Origin: Pseudomonadota bacterium
Lineage (GTDB): Bacteria > Pseudomonadota > Gammaproteobacteria > Xanthomonadales > Xanthomonadaceae
Assembly: GCA_023386795.1 (NCBI GenBank)
Contig: JAEWJB010000178.1
Location: 1-64,000, forward strand
DNA length: 64,000 nucleotides
Direction: 5' to 3'
Position numbers and translations under genes: made by a program
In this document: positions 26,863 through 34,722 of the stretch, piece by piece
Layout of the letters: each line of letters begins with the position of its first letter
Numbering within the stretch: position 1 is the first letter of the stretch
Notes under the pieces: generated by a model
Databases searched by the model: none
The model's input: the letters and a program-made list of their open reading frames with translations, nothing else
What the model was told of the DNA's origin: nothing

Positions 26863-27959
26863 ACTTCGCCACCGTTCCCGAACTGCTGGAAGAAATCCGC
26901 GCCGGCCGCATGGTGGTCATCGTCGATGACGAGGACCGCGAGAACGAAGGCGACCTCATCATGGCCGCCGAGCTGGTCAAGCCAGCCGACATCAACTTCA
27001 TGGTCACCCACGGTCGCGGCCTGGTGTGCCTGCCGCTGACCCGCGAGCGCGCCGCCCAGCTCGGCCTGGCGCCGATGGTGCGTGCCAACACCGCGCAGTT
27101 CCAGACCAACTTCACTGTCTCCATCGAGGCAGCCGAGGGCGTCACCACCGGCATTTCGGCCTACGACCGCGCCCACACCATCCGCACCGCGGTCAAGCCG
27201 GATGCGCGGCCGGAAGACCTGCACCAGCCCGGCCACATCTTCCCGCTGATCGCCCAGCCCGGCGGCGTGCTGACCCGCGCCGGCCACACCGAGGCCGGCG
27301 TGGACCTGGCGATGCTCGCCGGCCTGGAGCCGGCCGGCGTGCTGGTGGAGATCCTCAACCCCGACGGCAGCATGGCGCGCCGCCCGGAGCTGGAGGTTTT
27401 CGCGCGCGAGCACGGCCTGAAGATCGGCTCGATCGCCGACCTGATCGCCTACCGCCTGGCCACCGAACATACCGTCGAGCGCGTGGACGAGCGCGAGATC
27501 GACACCGAGTTCGGCCCCTTCCAACTGGTTACCTACCGCGACCGCATCGCCCACGACCTGCATTTCGCACTGGTGCGCGGCACGCCCGACAAGCACACCC
27601 CGACGCTGGTCCGCGTGCAGGTCGAGAACCCGCTGGCCGACCTGCTGCACTGGCGGCGCGACGATTTCGGCGTGGCCAGCGCCGATGCCTTGCGTGCCAT
27701 CGCTGCCGAAGGGCAGGGCGTGATGGTGGTGCTGTCGGCTCCGCGCGATGAAACGAGCCTGCTGGCACGGCTGCGGCGCGAGCCGGTGAGCCGCCCGGCC
27801 GGCAAGGACAAGGACGTCGGCCAGTGGCGCCGCAACGGCGCCGGCGGGCAGATCCTGGCCGACCTGGGCCTGGGCAAATTGCGCGTGCTGGGTACGCCCC
27901 GTCGGCAGATCGGCCTGGCCGGCTATGGCCTGGAAATCGTCGAGACGGTCGAGCCCTGA
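26859..27959 (+). CDS. ribB: 3,4-dihydroxy-2-butanone-4-phosphate synthase with degenerate GTP cyclohydrolase II domain (RibBX type)
   Basis: The N-terminal domain (about residues 1-205) is a complete RibB, which makes the four-carbon unit of riboflavin from ribulose 5-phosphate; DDEDRENEGDLIMAAE, THGRGLVCLPL, FTVSIEA and HTEAGVDLAMLAG are intact. The C-terminal domain (about 206-366) aligns with RibA-type GTP cyclohydrolase II, but lacks its zinc cysteines: where RibA has a Cys-X10-Cys-X-Cys pattern, this protein reads VENPLADLLHWRRDDFG. So the second activity is almost certainly lost, as in described RibBX proteins, and a separate ribA is expected elsewhere. It overlaps ribE by 4 bp. Confidence 0.93.
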   Translation: MNFATVPELLEEIRAGRMVVIVDDEDRENEGDLIMAAELVKPADINFMVTHGRGLVCLPLTRERAAQLGLAPMVRANTAQFQTNFTVSIEAAEGVTTGISAYDRAHTIRTAVKPDARPEDLHQPGHIFPLIAQPGGVLTRAGHTEAGVDLAMLAGLEPAGVLVEILNPDGSMARRPELEVFAREHGLKIGSIADLIAYRLATEHTVERVDEREIDTEFGPFQLVTYRDRIAHDLHFALVRGTPDKHTPTLVRVQVENPLADLLHWRRDDFGVASADALRAIAAEGQGVMVVLSAPRDETSLLARLRREPVSRPAGKDKDVGQWRRNGAGGQILADLGLGKLRVLGTPRRQIGLAGYGLEIVETVEP

Positions 27960-28037
27960 GCCCGCGTTCACGCATGCAGCGCGGTCCCCGGGGCCGCGCC
28001 GCGTTAAACTGACCCACCTTTCGAGCCCCCGCAGCAC

Positions 28038-28505
28038 ATGAGCCACTACGAAGGCGACCTCCGCGCCCCCGAAAACGCGCGCTTCGCGATCATCGCCAGC
28101 CGCTGGAATGCCCGCATCACCGATGCGCTGGTAGCCGGCGCGCGGCAGAGCCTGGCCGGCAACGGCATCGCCGAAGGCGCCATCGACGTGGTCCGCGTGC
28201 CCGGCGCCTGGGAACTGCCGCTGGTCGCCGCGCGCCTGGCCGCCGGCGGTCGCCATGCGGCGATCATCGCGCTCGGCTGCGTGATCCGCGGCGATACCCG
28301 CCACTACGAACACGTCGCCGACCTGTGTGCCGAGGGCCTGATGCGCGTGCAGCTCGACCACCGCCTGCCGGTGCTCAACGGCGTGCTTGCCGTCGAGCGC
28401 GTGGAGGATGCCGAGGCGCGTGCCGGCGGCAGCCACGGCAACAAGGGCGAGGAGGCCGCGCTGGCGGCCCTGGAAATGATCAACCTGGTGGAGCAGCTGC
28501 CATGA
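28038..28505 (+). CDS. ribH: 6,7-dimethyl-8-ribityllumazine synthase
   Basis: This 155-residue enzyme joins the pyrimidine and the four-carbon phosphate to make lumazine, the substrate of RibE, and forms pentamers or 60-mers. Typical segments are FAIIASRWNARITDALVAGA, RVPGAWELPL and ALGCVIRGDTRHYEHVA, with the probable general-acid His89. It lies 78 bp after ribB, and its stop overlaps the nusB start as ATGA. Confidence 0.96.
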   Translation: MSHYEGDLRAPENARFAIIASRWNARITDALVAGARQSLAGNGIAEGAIDVVRVPGAWELPLVAARLAAGGRHAAIIALGCVIRGDTRHYEHVADLCAEGLMRVQLDHRLPVLNGVLAVERVEDAEARAGGSHGNKGEEAALAALEMINLVEQLP

Positions 28506-28984
28506 ACAAGTCCACCGGTCCGAAGCAGAACGGCCCTCGTCCGCCGCGCCGCGATGGCGTGGACCCGGTGTTGCGCTCGCGTGCGCGTCGCCGCGCCCTG
28601 CAGGCCATCTACGCCTGGCAGATCTCCGGCGGCTTCGCCAAGCAGGTCATCGCCCAGTTCGCCCACGAGCAGGCCCACGAGATCGCCGACCTGGCGTATT
28701 TCGAGGCGTTGGTGGAAGGCGTGCTGGCACACCGCGCCGAGCTGGACGAGGCGCTGGTCGAATACCTCGACCGCAGCGTCGAGGAAGTGGACGCCATCGA
28801 GCGTGCGGTGCTGCGCCTGGCCGCCTACGAGCTGCTGTACCGCCAGGACGTGCCGTACCGCGTGGTGATCAACGAAGCCATCGAAACGGCCAAGCGTTTC
28901 GGCTCCGAGCACGGCCACACCTACGTCAACGGCGTGCTGGACCGCGCCGCGCTGGCGTGGCGCAAGGTCGAATCGGGCGGCTGA
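28502..28984 (+). CDS. nusB: Transcription antitermination protein NusB
   Basis: NusB binds boxA RNA together with NusE (S10) and allows RNA polymerase to read through rRNA operons. The protein has 160 residues, all-helical, with RSRARRRALQAIYAWQISG at the N-terminus and ERAVLRLAAYELLYRQDVPYRVVINEAIETAKRFG and YVNGVLDRA near the C-terminus, all typical. A Lys/Arg/Pro-rich N-terminal tail precedes the fold. The start ATG overlaps the ribH stop. The ribH-nusB-thiL order is conserved in many proteobacteria. Confidence 0.96.
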   Translation: MNKSTGPKQNGPRPPRRDGVDPVLRSRARRRALQAIYAWQISGGFAKQVIAQFAHEQAHEIADLAYFEALVEGVLAHRAELDEALVEYLDRSVEEVDAIERAVLRLAAYELLYRQDVPYRVVINEAIETAKRFGSEHGHTYVNGVLDRAALAWRKVESGG

Positions 28985-29000
28985 TCGCGCCCGCCGGCCG

Positions 29001-29972
29001 ATGCCCGAGTTCGCCCTGATCGACCGCCTGCGTCGCCGTGTGCGCGGTCGCGAGGACGTGGCACTGGGCATCGGCGACGATGCCGCGCTGCTGCAACCGC
29101 CGGCCGGCGAGCAGCTGGCGATGACCGCCGACACGCTCAATGCCGGCGTGCATTTCCCCGTCGAAACCGCACCGGCCGATATCGGCTGGAAGACGCTGGC
29201 GGTCAATCTCTCCGACCTGGCCGCGATGGGTGCGCAGCCGCGCTGGTGCACGTTGTCGCTCTCGCTGCCCGAAGACGAGCCGGCGTGGCTGGACGCGTTC
29301 GCCGACGGCTTCTTTGCGCTGGCCGACGCGCACGGCATCGTGCTGGTGGGCGGGGACACCACGCGCGGCCCGCTGTCGCTGTCCGTCACCGCCATCGGCA
29401 GCGTGCCGCCGGGGGCGGCGCTGCGTCGCGATGGTGCGCGCGTCGGCGATGACATCTGGATCACCGGCACGCCCGGCGAGGCCGCCGCCGCGCTCGCGCT
29501 GTGGCAGCGGGGCGACCTCGACGTCACCACGCCCGCCGTCGAACCGGCGCGCGAACAGCTGCGCCAGCGCTTGCTGCGGCCCACGCCACGCGTGGAAGCC
29601 GGCTTGCGGCTGCGCGGACTCGCGCATGCCTGCGTGGATGTCTCCGACGGAATGCTCGCCGACCTCGGCCACCTGTGCACCCGCAGCGGCGTGGGCGCGC
29701 GGATCACGCTGGAAGGCCTGCCGCTGTCGCCGGCGCTGCGCGCGTTGGGGGATCGCCGTGCGCGCGAATGGCAGCTGGGCGGTGGCGACGATTACGAACT
29801 GTGCTTCACCGCCGCCGCGGCCGACCGCGACGCCGTGCAGCGCGCACTCGAGTTCGCCGGCACGCACGGCCAGGTGATCGGCCGCGTGGTGGCGGGCGAG
29901 GGCCTTCAGGTGCTGGACGAGGAAGGCTGCGCCTGGCATCCCCCGCGCAGCGGCTACCAGCATTTCGGCTGA
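29001..29972 (+). CDS. thiL: Thiamine-monophosphate kinase
   Basis: ThiL phosphorylates thiamine monophosphate to thiamine pyrophosphate with ATP, the last step of cofactor synthesis. The 323-residue protein carries MPEFALIDRLRRR, GIGDDAALLQPP, TADTLNAGVHF, GWKTLAVNLSDLAAMGAQP and VLVGGDTTRGPLSLSVTAIG, which are the AIR-synthase-like nucleotide and metal sites, and LGGGDDYELCFT near the C-terminus. It begins 16 bp after nusB and probably shares its transcript. Confidence 0.95.
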   Translation: MPEFALIDRLRRRVRGREDVALGIGDDAALLQPPAGEQLAMTADTLNAGVHFPVETAPADIGWKTLAVNLSDLAAMGAQPRWCTLSLSLPEDEPAWLDAFADGFFALADAHGIVLVGGDTTRGPLSLSVTAIGSVPPGAALRRDGARVGDDIWITGTPGEAAAALALWQRGDLDVTTPAVEPAREQLRQRLLRPTPRVEAGLRLRGLAHACVDVSDGMLADLGHLCTRSGVGARITLEGLPLSPALRALGDRRAREWQLGGGDDYELCFTAAAADRDAVQRALEFAGTHGQVIGRVVAGEGLQVLDEEGCAWHPPRSGYQHFG

Positions 29973-29990
29973 GCCCACGCCCGCTGGGCG

Positions 29991-30041
29991 GTTACGCCGA
30001 ATTTACGCGCGCGACGCGTGCCTGCCATAGCGACTTTACGC
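29991..30041 (+). promoter_or_regulatory. Candidate KdpE binding region (three TTACGC repeats)
   Basis: TTACGC occurs at 29992, 30003 and 30036, always on the same strand. The distances are 11 and 33 bp, so all three are on one face of the helix. The first pair reads GTTACGC-N4-TTTACGC. The E. coli KdpE site, as I remember it, is TTTATAC-N4-TTTACAC, with the same 11-bp step. The region lies just before torF-kdpFABCDE. Confidence 0.5.
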
Positions 30042-30060
30042 AGGCGGCGCCCAGACTTTC

Positions 30061-30091
30061 GTGATCGGCGGAATGGTTCCGCCTCGATCAC
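30061..30091 (+). promoter_or_regulatory. Long hairpin in the leader of torF-kdp
   Basis: GTGATCG pairs with CGATCAC and, inside, GCGGAA pairs with TTCCGC around a TGG loop; a 2-base bulge (CT) separates the two stems. It ends 17 bases before the torF start codon. It could influence translation or mRNA stability. No T-tract follows, so it is not a simple terminator. Confidence 0.45.
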
Positions 30092-30108
30092 CGAAAGGCC
30101 ACCCACCC

Positions 30109-30819
30109 ATGTATTCCCCGCTTCACCTCGCCAGCCGCGGATCCGCGCGCGCTGCCCTCGTGCTGTGCCTGAGTGCGGCCGCCCCGCTGTCGGCCGCCAG
30201 CACGCTGTCCGGCAACATGAGCCTCACCAGCGATTACGTCTGGCGCGGCACCACCCAGACCCAGGGCGACTTCGCCGCCCAGGCAGGCCTGAAGTGGGCC
30301 GCCGACAACGGCCTGTACGCTGCGGCCTGGGGCTCGAACGTGGAATTCGCCCCGCAGACCCATGTCAGCAGCGAGCTGGACCTGATCCTCGGCTGGAGCG
30401 GCAACCTGTCCGACGACTGGGCGCTGGATGCCAACCTCACCCACTACCGCTATCCCTCGACCACCGTCGACCTCAACTGGACCGAGCTCAACGGCACCCT
30501 GACCTGGAAACAGAACTACTGGGCGCAGCTGGGTTGGTCGAACGACGTGATGGCCAGCGACGAAACCGGCACCTATGCGCAGGTCGGCGCGCGCTTCCCG
30601 CTGGGTGAGCGCTTCCGCATCGAGGCTGCACTGGGCCATTACTGGCTCGACGACGCCTACGGCGACAGCTACACCCACGGCCAGCTCGGCGTGGTGTGGG
30701 CGATCCGCTCGCCGCTGGAACTGCGCGTGACCGCGCACGACACCGACCATGCCGCCGAACGTCTGTTCCCCGGCCTGGCCGGTTCGCGCGTGGAAGCGGC
30801 GCTGCAAGCTTCCTTCTGA
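30109..30819 (+). CDS. TorF-family putative outer-membrane porin
   Basis: This 236-residue protein has a signal peptide (about residues 1-31, ending near PLSAAS) and a beta-barrel of alternating strands that ends in Phe (QASF), as outer-membrane proteins do. SGNMSLTSDYVWRGTTQTQGDFAAQAGL is the family opening (compare SDYVFRG in other TorF members). The start at 30109 is preferred over 30061, because the longer form would translate the leader hairpin. It stands 11 bp before kdpF and presumably belongs to the kdp transcript, which suggests a role in passage of ions through the outer membrane; this is inference. Confidence 0.75.
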   Translation: MYSPLHLASRGSARAALVLCLSAAAPLSAASTLSGNMSLTSDYVWRGTTQTQGDFAAQAGLKWAADNGLYAAAWGSNVEFAPQTHVSSELDLILGWSGNLSDDWALDANLTHYRYPSTTVDLNWTELNGTLTWKQNYWAQLGWSNDVMASDETGTYAQVGARFPLGERFRIEAALGHYWLDDAYGDSYTHGQLGVVWAIRSPLELRVTAHDTDHAAERLFPGLAGSRVEAALQASF

Positions 30820-30830
30820 GGAGATGACCC

Positions 30831-30923
30831 ATGCCTGCCTGGCTTGCCTTCGTGTGCGGGCTCGCGGTGATCGTCACCGCGGCCTACCTGCTGTACGTCG
30901 TGCTGCGTCCGGAAGACTTCTGA
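30831..30923 (+). CDS. kdpF: KdpF, small membrane subunit of the potassium ATPase
   Basis: This 30-residue single-helix protein stabilises the KdpABC complex in the inner membrane. It runs from MPAWLAFVCG through AAYLLYVVL to RPEDF. The tail pattern (LYVVLRPEDF) matches the E. coli KdpF ending (YALINAEAF). It lies between torF and kdpA and has GGAG at 30820-30823 upstream. Confidence 0.88.
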   Translation: MPAWLAFVCGLAVIVTAAYLLYVVLRPEDF

Positions 30924-30933
30924 GGACCCCGCC

Positions 30934-32652
30934 ATGACCGAAACCTTCCTCCTGTTTGCCGCCGCCATTGCGCTCGGCTGGCCGCTGGGCCTTTACCTGG
31001 CGCGCGTGATGCGCGGGACGCCGATGCGCGGCGATGCCGTGTTCGGCCTGATCGAAAAGCCGATCTACGCGCTGCTGGGCACCCGCCCGGAGCGCGGCAT
31101 GAGCTGGCGCGGCTATGCGCTGGCGTTCCTGGCCAGCAACGCCGTCGTCGCCCTGCTGGTCTGGATCGTCTTCATGACCCAGGGCGTGCTGCCGCTCAAC
31201 CCGGACCACGTGCCGAACCTGCGCTGGGACACCGCGCTGCATACCGCGATTTCGTTCCTCACCAACACCAACCAGCAGCATTATTCCGGCCAGGCGCAGC
31301 TGTCGTATCTGGCACAGATGACCGGCATCGTCGGCCTGCAGGTGGTATCGCCGATGATGGGCCTGGCGCTCGTCGTGGCGACGCTGCGCGGGTTGATGGG
31401 CGGGCGCAAGGCGCCCGCCATCGCGGCTGAAACCGCTCCTGCCGTAGTTGCCAACGTCGTTGACGTTGGCAACTACTGGGCCGACGTGGTCCGCCCCACG
31501 CTCCGCTTCCTGTTGCCGTTGTGCCTGGTGTGGACGCTGCTGCTCACCTCGCAGGGCGTGCCTTCCACCTTCGCTTCCGGCCCCACCGCCACGCCGGTGG
31601 ATGCCAGTGCCGGCATGGCCGAGCAGAAGATTCCGCTGGGCCCGGTCGCGGCGATGGTCGCGGTCAAGCAACTCGGCTCCAACGGTGGCGGCTGGTACGG
31701 CCCGAACAGTGCCGTGCCGCTGGAGAACCCGACGCCGCTGTCGAACTTCCTGGAACTGCTGGCCATCGTGCTGATCCCGGTCAGCGTGGTGTTCATGGTC
31801 GGCGCGTTCACCGGCCGGCGACGCTTCACCGCGCTGATCTTCGGCAGCATGTTGTTGATGTCGGTGCTCTCCACCGGCGCATCGCTGTGGTCCGAAGGCC
31901 ACTCGGCCAGCGCCGCCAGTCCCGCGCTGATGGAAGGCAAGGAAGTGCGCCTGGGCGTGGACAGCTCCGCGCTGTGGTCCTCGATCACCACGCAGGTCAA
32001 CAACGGCTCGGTCAACGCCATGCATGACTCGCTCGCACCGCTCACCGGCGGCGTGGCGATGGTGAACATGCTGGTCAACGCCATCTGGGGCGGGGTGGGC
32101 TGCGGCTTGCAGCAGTTCCTCGTCTACCTGCTGCTGAGCGTGTTCCTCGCCGGCCTGATGACCGGCCGCACGCCGGAGTTGTTCGGCCGCAAGATCGAGG
32201 CGGGCGAAGTGCGCCTGCTCGCGCTGCTGATCCTGCTGCAGCCGCTGGTGCTGCTCGGCTTCACCGCCGTCACGCTGGCCCTGCCGCAGTTCACCGGCAA
32301 TTCCAATCCGGGCTTCCATGGCATCAGCCAGGTGTTCTACGAGTTCACCTCGGCGTTCGCCAACAACGGGTCCGGCTTCGAAGGCCTGGGCGATGCCACC
32401 TACTGGTGGAACCTGACCTGCGCACTGGTGCTGCTGCTGGGGCGGTTTCCTGCGCTGATCGTGCCGCTGGTGGTGGCCGCGCGCATGGCCGCCAAGCGCC
32501 AGGCGCCCGAATCGGGCGGCAGCCTGCGCATCGAAACGCCCACTTTCGCCCTGACCCTGGTCGCCGTCGTGCTCGTCCTCACCGTGCTGCAGTTCATGCC
32601 GGCACTGGTGCTGGGCCCGATCGCCGAGCACCTGACCCTGGCCGCGTCCTGA
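30934..32652 (+). CDS. kdpA: Potassium-transporting ATPase, KdpA channel-like subunit
   Basis: KdpA is the potassium-selecting membrane subunit, with about ten membrane helices and four pore loops (for example ISFLTNTNQQHYSG, QLGSNGGGWYGPNSAVPLENPTPLSNFLE, and TSAFANNGSGFEGL). It has 572 residues, about 15 more than the E. coli protein. The extra residues sit after RGLMGGRK and before the conserved GNYWAD, in a cytoplasmic loop, and are encoded by a REP-like repeat and a perfect palindrome that keep the frame. The loop sequence there is APAIAAETAPAVVANVVDV. The rest of the protein is normal, so it is probably functional. Confidence 0.95.
   Translation: MTETFLLFAAAIALGWPLGLYLARVMRGTPMRGDAVFGLIEKPIYALLGTRPERGMSWRGYALAFLASNAVVALLVWIVFMTQGVLPLNPDHVPNLRWDTALHTAISFLTNTNQQHYSGQAQLSYLAQMTGIVGLQVVSPMMGLALVVATLRGLMGGRKAPAIAAETAPAVVANVVDVGNYWADVVRPTLRFLLPLCLVWTLLLTSQGVPSTFASGPTATPVDASAGMAEQKIPLGPVAAMVAVKQLGSNGGGWYGPNSAVPLENPTPLSNFLELLAIVLIPVSVVFMVGAFTGRRRFTALIFGSMLLMSVLSTGASLWSEGHSASAASPALMEGKEVRLGVDSSALWSSITTQVNNGSVNAMHDSLAPLTGGVAMVNMLVNAIWGGVGCGLQQFLVYLLLSVFLAGLMTGRTPELFGRKIEAGEVRLLALLILLQPLVLLGFTAVTLALPQFTGNSNPGFHGISQVFYEFTSAFANNGSGFEGLGDATYWWNLTCALVLLLGRFPALIVPLVVAARMAAKRQAPESGGSLRIETPTFALTLVAVVLVLTVLQFMPALVLGPIAEHLTLAAS
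31421..31440 (-). repeat. REP-like unit inside kdpA, copy 4
   Basis: TCGCGGCTGAAACCGCTCCT matches the inverted form of the GTAG-headed repeat at 20196 and 38810 (TCGCGGCTAAAGCCGCTCCT there) with two differences. It is read through in frame as part of kdpA. Confidence 0.65.
31444..31476. repeat. Perfect 15-bp palindrome inside kdpA
   Basis: GTAGTTGCCAACGTC and GACGTTGGCAACTAC are exact inverted copies around a GTT loop. The element has GTAG at one end and CTAC at the other, and occupies exactly 11 codons in the kdpA frame. Confidence 0.85.
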
Positions 32653-32663
32653 AGAGAATGCCC

Positions 32664-34712
32664 ATGAGTACCCTACCTTCGATCGAAAAGCGCCAGCGCA
32701 CCGAGGCCGCGTTGTTCGACGCCGCCACGCTGCGCTCGGCCCTGCGCGATGCCTTCCTCAAGCTCTCTCCGCGTCACCTGTGGCACAGCCCGGTGATGGC
32801 GGTGGTGATGATCGGCACGCTGTTGTCCGCCCTGATCACCGCGACCGGCCATGCCTCGCCCGGCTTTGGCGGGACGGTGACGGCCATCCTGTTCGTCACC
32901 GTGCTGTTCGGCAACTTCGCCGAGGCGGTCGCCGAAGCGCGCGGCCGTGGTCAGGCGGCCTCCCTGCGCCGCGCTCGCAAGGACCTGGTCGCGCGCCGCG
33001 TGGACAGCGACCTGGGTGGCCGCGAAACCCGCGTTCCGGCGGCCGAATTGGGCCCGGGCGACCACGTGATCGTGTCCGAAGGCGAGTTCATTCCCGCCGA
33101 TGGCGAGATCGTGCGTGGCCTGGCCACCATCAACGAGGCGGCCGTCACCGGCGAGTCGGCGCCGGTGCTGCGCGAAGCCGGGACCGACCGCAGCGGCGTC
33201 ATCGGCGGCACGCGCGTGCTATCCGACGAGATCATTTTCCGGGTCACCGCCGAGCCCGGCCACAGCTTCCTGGACCGCATGATCGCGCTGGTGGAAGGCG
33301 CCAATCGCCAGAAGACGCCGAACGAGATCGCGCTGACGCTGCTGCTGGCGGCGATGACGCTGACGTTCCTGATCGTGGTGGCCACGCTGCCGGCGATGGC
33401 CGGGTTCGTCGGCGTGAAGCTCGATCCGCTGTTGTTGATCGCGCTGCTGGTGTGCCTGATCCCGACCACCATTGGCGGCCTGCTGCCGGCCATCGGCATC
33501 GCCGGCATGAACCGCGCGCTGGCCGCCAACGTGCTCGCCAAGTCGGGCAAGGCGGTGGAAGTGGCCGGCGACGTGGACGTGCTGCTGCTCGACAAGACCG
33601 GCACCATCACCCACGGCGACCGCCAGGCCACCGCGTTCCATCCACTGGCCGGCATCGACCGCGCGCAGCTGCGCGATGCGGCCATGCTCGCCTCGCTCGC
33701 CGACCCGACGCCGGAAGGCAAGTCCATCGTGCGCCTGGCGCGCGAGCAAGGGGCTGCCGCGGTCGAACCGGCGAACGCGCACTTCATCGCGTTCACTGCG
33801 CAGACCCGCATGTCCGGCGTGGACGTGGACGGCCGGCACATCCGCAAGGGTGCCGGCGATTCCATCGGCGCGTGGGTGCAGGGCAACGGCGGTCTCGTCA
33901 GCCCCGAACTGGCCGGGCGCATCGAGGAAGTCGCGCGCGGCGGCGCCACGCCGCTGGTGGTGGCCGAGGGCCGGCATGCGCTGGGCGTGGTCGAGCTGTC
34001 GGACGTGGTCAAGCACGGCATCAAGGAGAAATTCGCCCGCCTGCGTGCCATGGGGATCAAGACGGTGATGATCACCGGCGACAACCCGCTTACCGCCGCG
34101 GCCATCGCCGCCGAGGCGGGGGTGGACGACTACATCGCCCAGGCTCGCCCGGAAGACAAGCTGGCGCGCATCCGCGCCGAACAGGCTGGCGGCCGGTTGG
34201 TCGCGATGGTCGGCGATGGCACCAACGACGCGCCGGCGCTGGCGCAGGCCGACGTGGGCCTGGCGATGAACTCGGGCACGCAGGCGGCCAAGGAAGCGGG
34301 CAACATGGTCGACCTGGACAGCGACCCCGCCAAGCTGCTCTCGGTGGTGGAGGTGGGCAAGCAGCAGCTCATCACCCGTGGCGCGCTGACCACCTTCTCG
34401 CTGGCCAACGACGTCTCGAAGTACTTCGCCATCCTGCCGGCCCTGTTCGCCGCGGCGATTCCCTCGATGGCCGCGCTCAACGTCATGCAGCTGTCCAGCC
34501 CGCGCAACGCCGTGCTGGCGGCGCTGGTGTTCAACGCCGTCATCATTCCCGCGCTGATCCCGCTGGCGCTGCGCGGCGTGCGCTTCAAGCCCGCCGGCGC
34601 GACCGCGCTGCTGCGCCGGAACATGCTCGTCTACGGCGTGGGCGGCGTGTTGCTGCCGTTCGCCGCCATCAAGCTGATCGACATGGCGATTGCCGCCATG
34701 GCAGGTATCTGA
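32664..34712 (+). CDS. kdpB: Potassium-transporting ATPase, KdpB ATP-hydrolysing subunit
   Basis: KdpB is the P-type ATPase subunit that powers potassium uptake. The 682-residue protein has the phosphorylation site Asp310 (DKTGTITHG), the actuator motif TGESA with Ser165 (the residue matching the inhibitory phospho-serine 162 in E. coli), MITGDNPLTAAAIA, and VAMVGDGTNDAPALAQADVGLAM. Membrane helices lie at about 35-90, 220-285 and 575-680. ATG 32664 has GAAGAGA seven bases upstream; the ATG at 32658 is too close to it. Confidence 0.97.
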   Translation: MSTLPSIEKRQRTEAALFDAATLRSALRDAFLKLSPRHLWHSPVMAVVMIGTLLSALITATGHASPGFGGTVTAILFVTVLFGNFAEAVAEARGRGQAASLRRARKDLVARRVDSDLGGRETRVPAAELGPGDHVIVSEGEFIPADGEIVRGLATINEAAVTGESAPVLREAGTDRSGVIGGTRVLSDEIIFRVTAEPGHSFLDRMIALVEGANRQKTPNEIALTLLLAAMTLTFLIVVATLPAMAGFVGVKLDPLLLIALLVCLIPTTIGGLLPAIGIAGMNRALAANVLAKSGKAVEVAGDVDVLLLDKTGTITHGDRQATAFHPLAGIDRAQLRDAAMLASLADPTPEGKSIVRLAREQGAAAVEPANAHFIAFTAQTRMSGVDVDGRHIRKGAGDSIGAWVQGNGGLVSPELAGRIEEVARGGATPLVVAEGRHALGVVELSDVVKHGIKEKFARLRAMGIKTVMITGDNPLTAAAIAAEAGVDDYIAQARPEDKLARIRAEQAGGRLVAMVGDGTNDAPALAQADVGLAMNSGTQAAKEAGNMVDLDSDPAKLLSVVEVGKQQLITRGALTTFSLANDVSKYFAILPALFAAAIPSMAALNVMQLSSPRNAVLAALVFNAVIIPALIPLALRGVRFKPAGATALLRRNMLVYGVGGVLLPFAAIKLIDMAIAAMAGI

Positions 34713-34722
34713 GGAATTCATC

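Noticed and set aside
31400..31480. kdpA insertion as a frameshift or pseudogene
   Set aside because: The frame is kept exactly, all later KdpA motifs are intact and the neighbours kdpB and kdpC are normal, so this is an in-frame insertion and not a broken gene.
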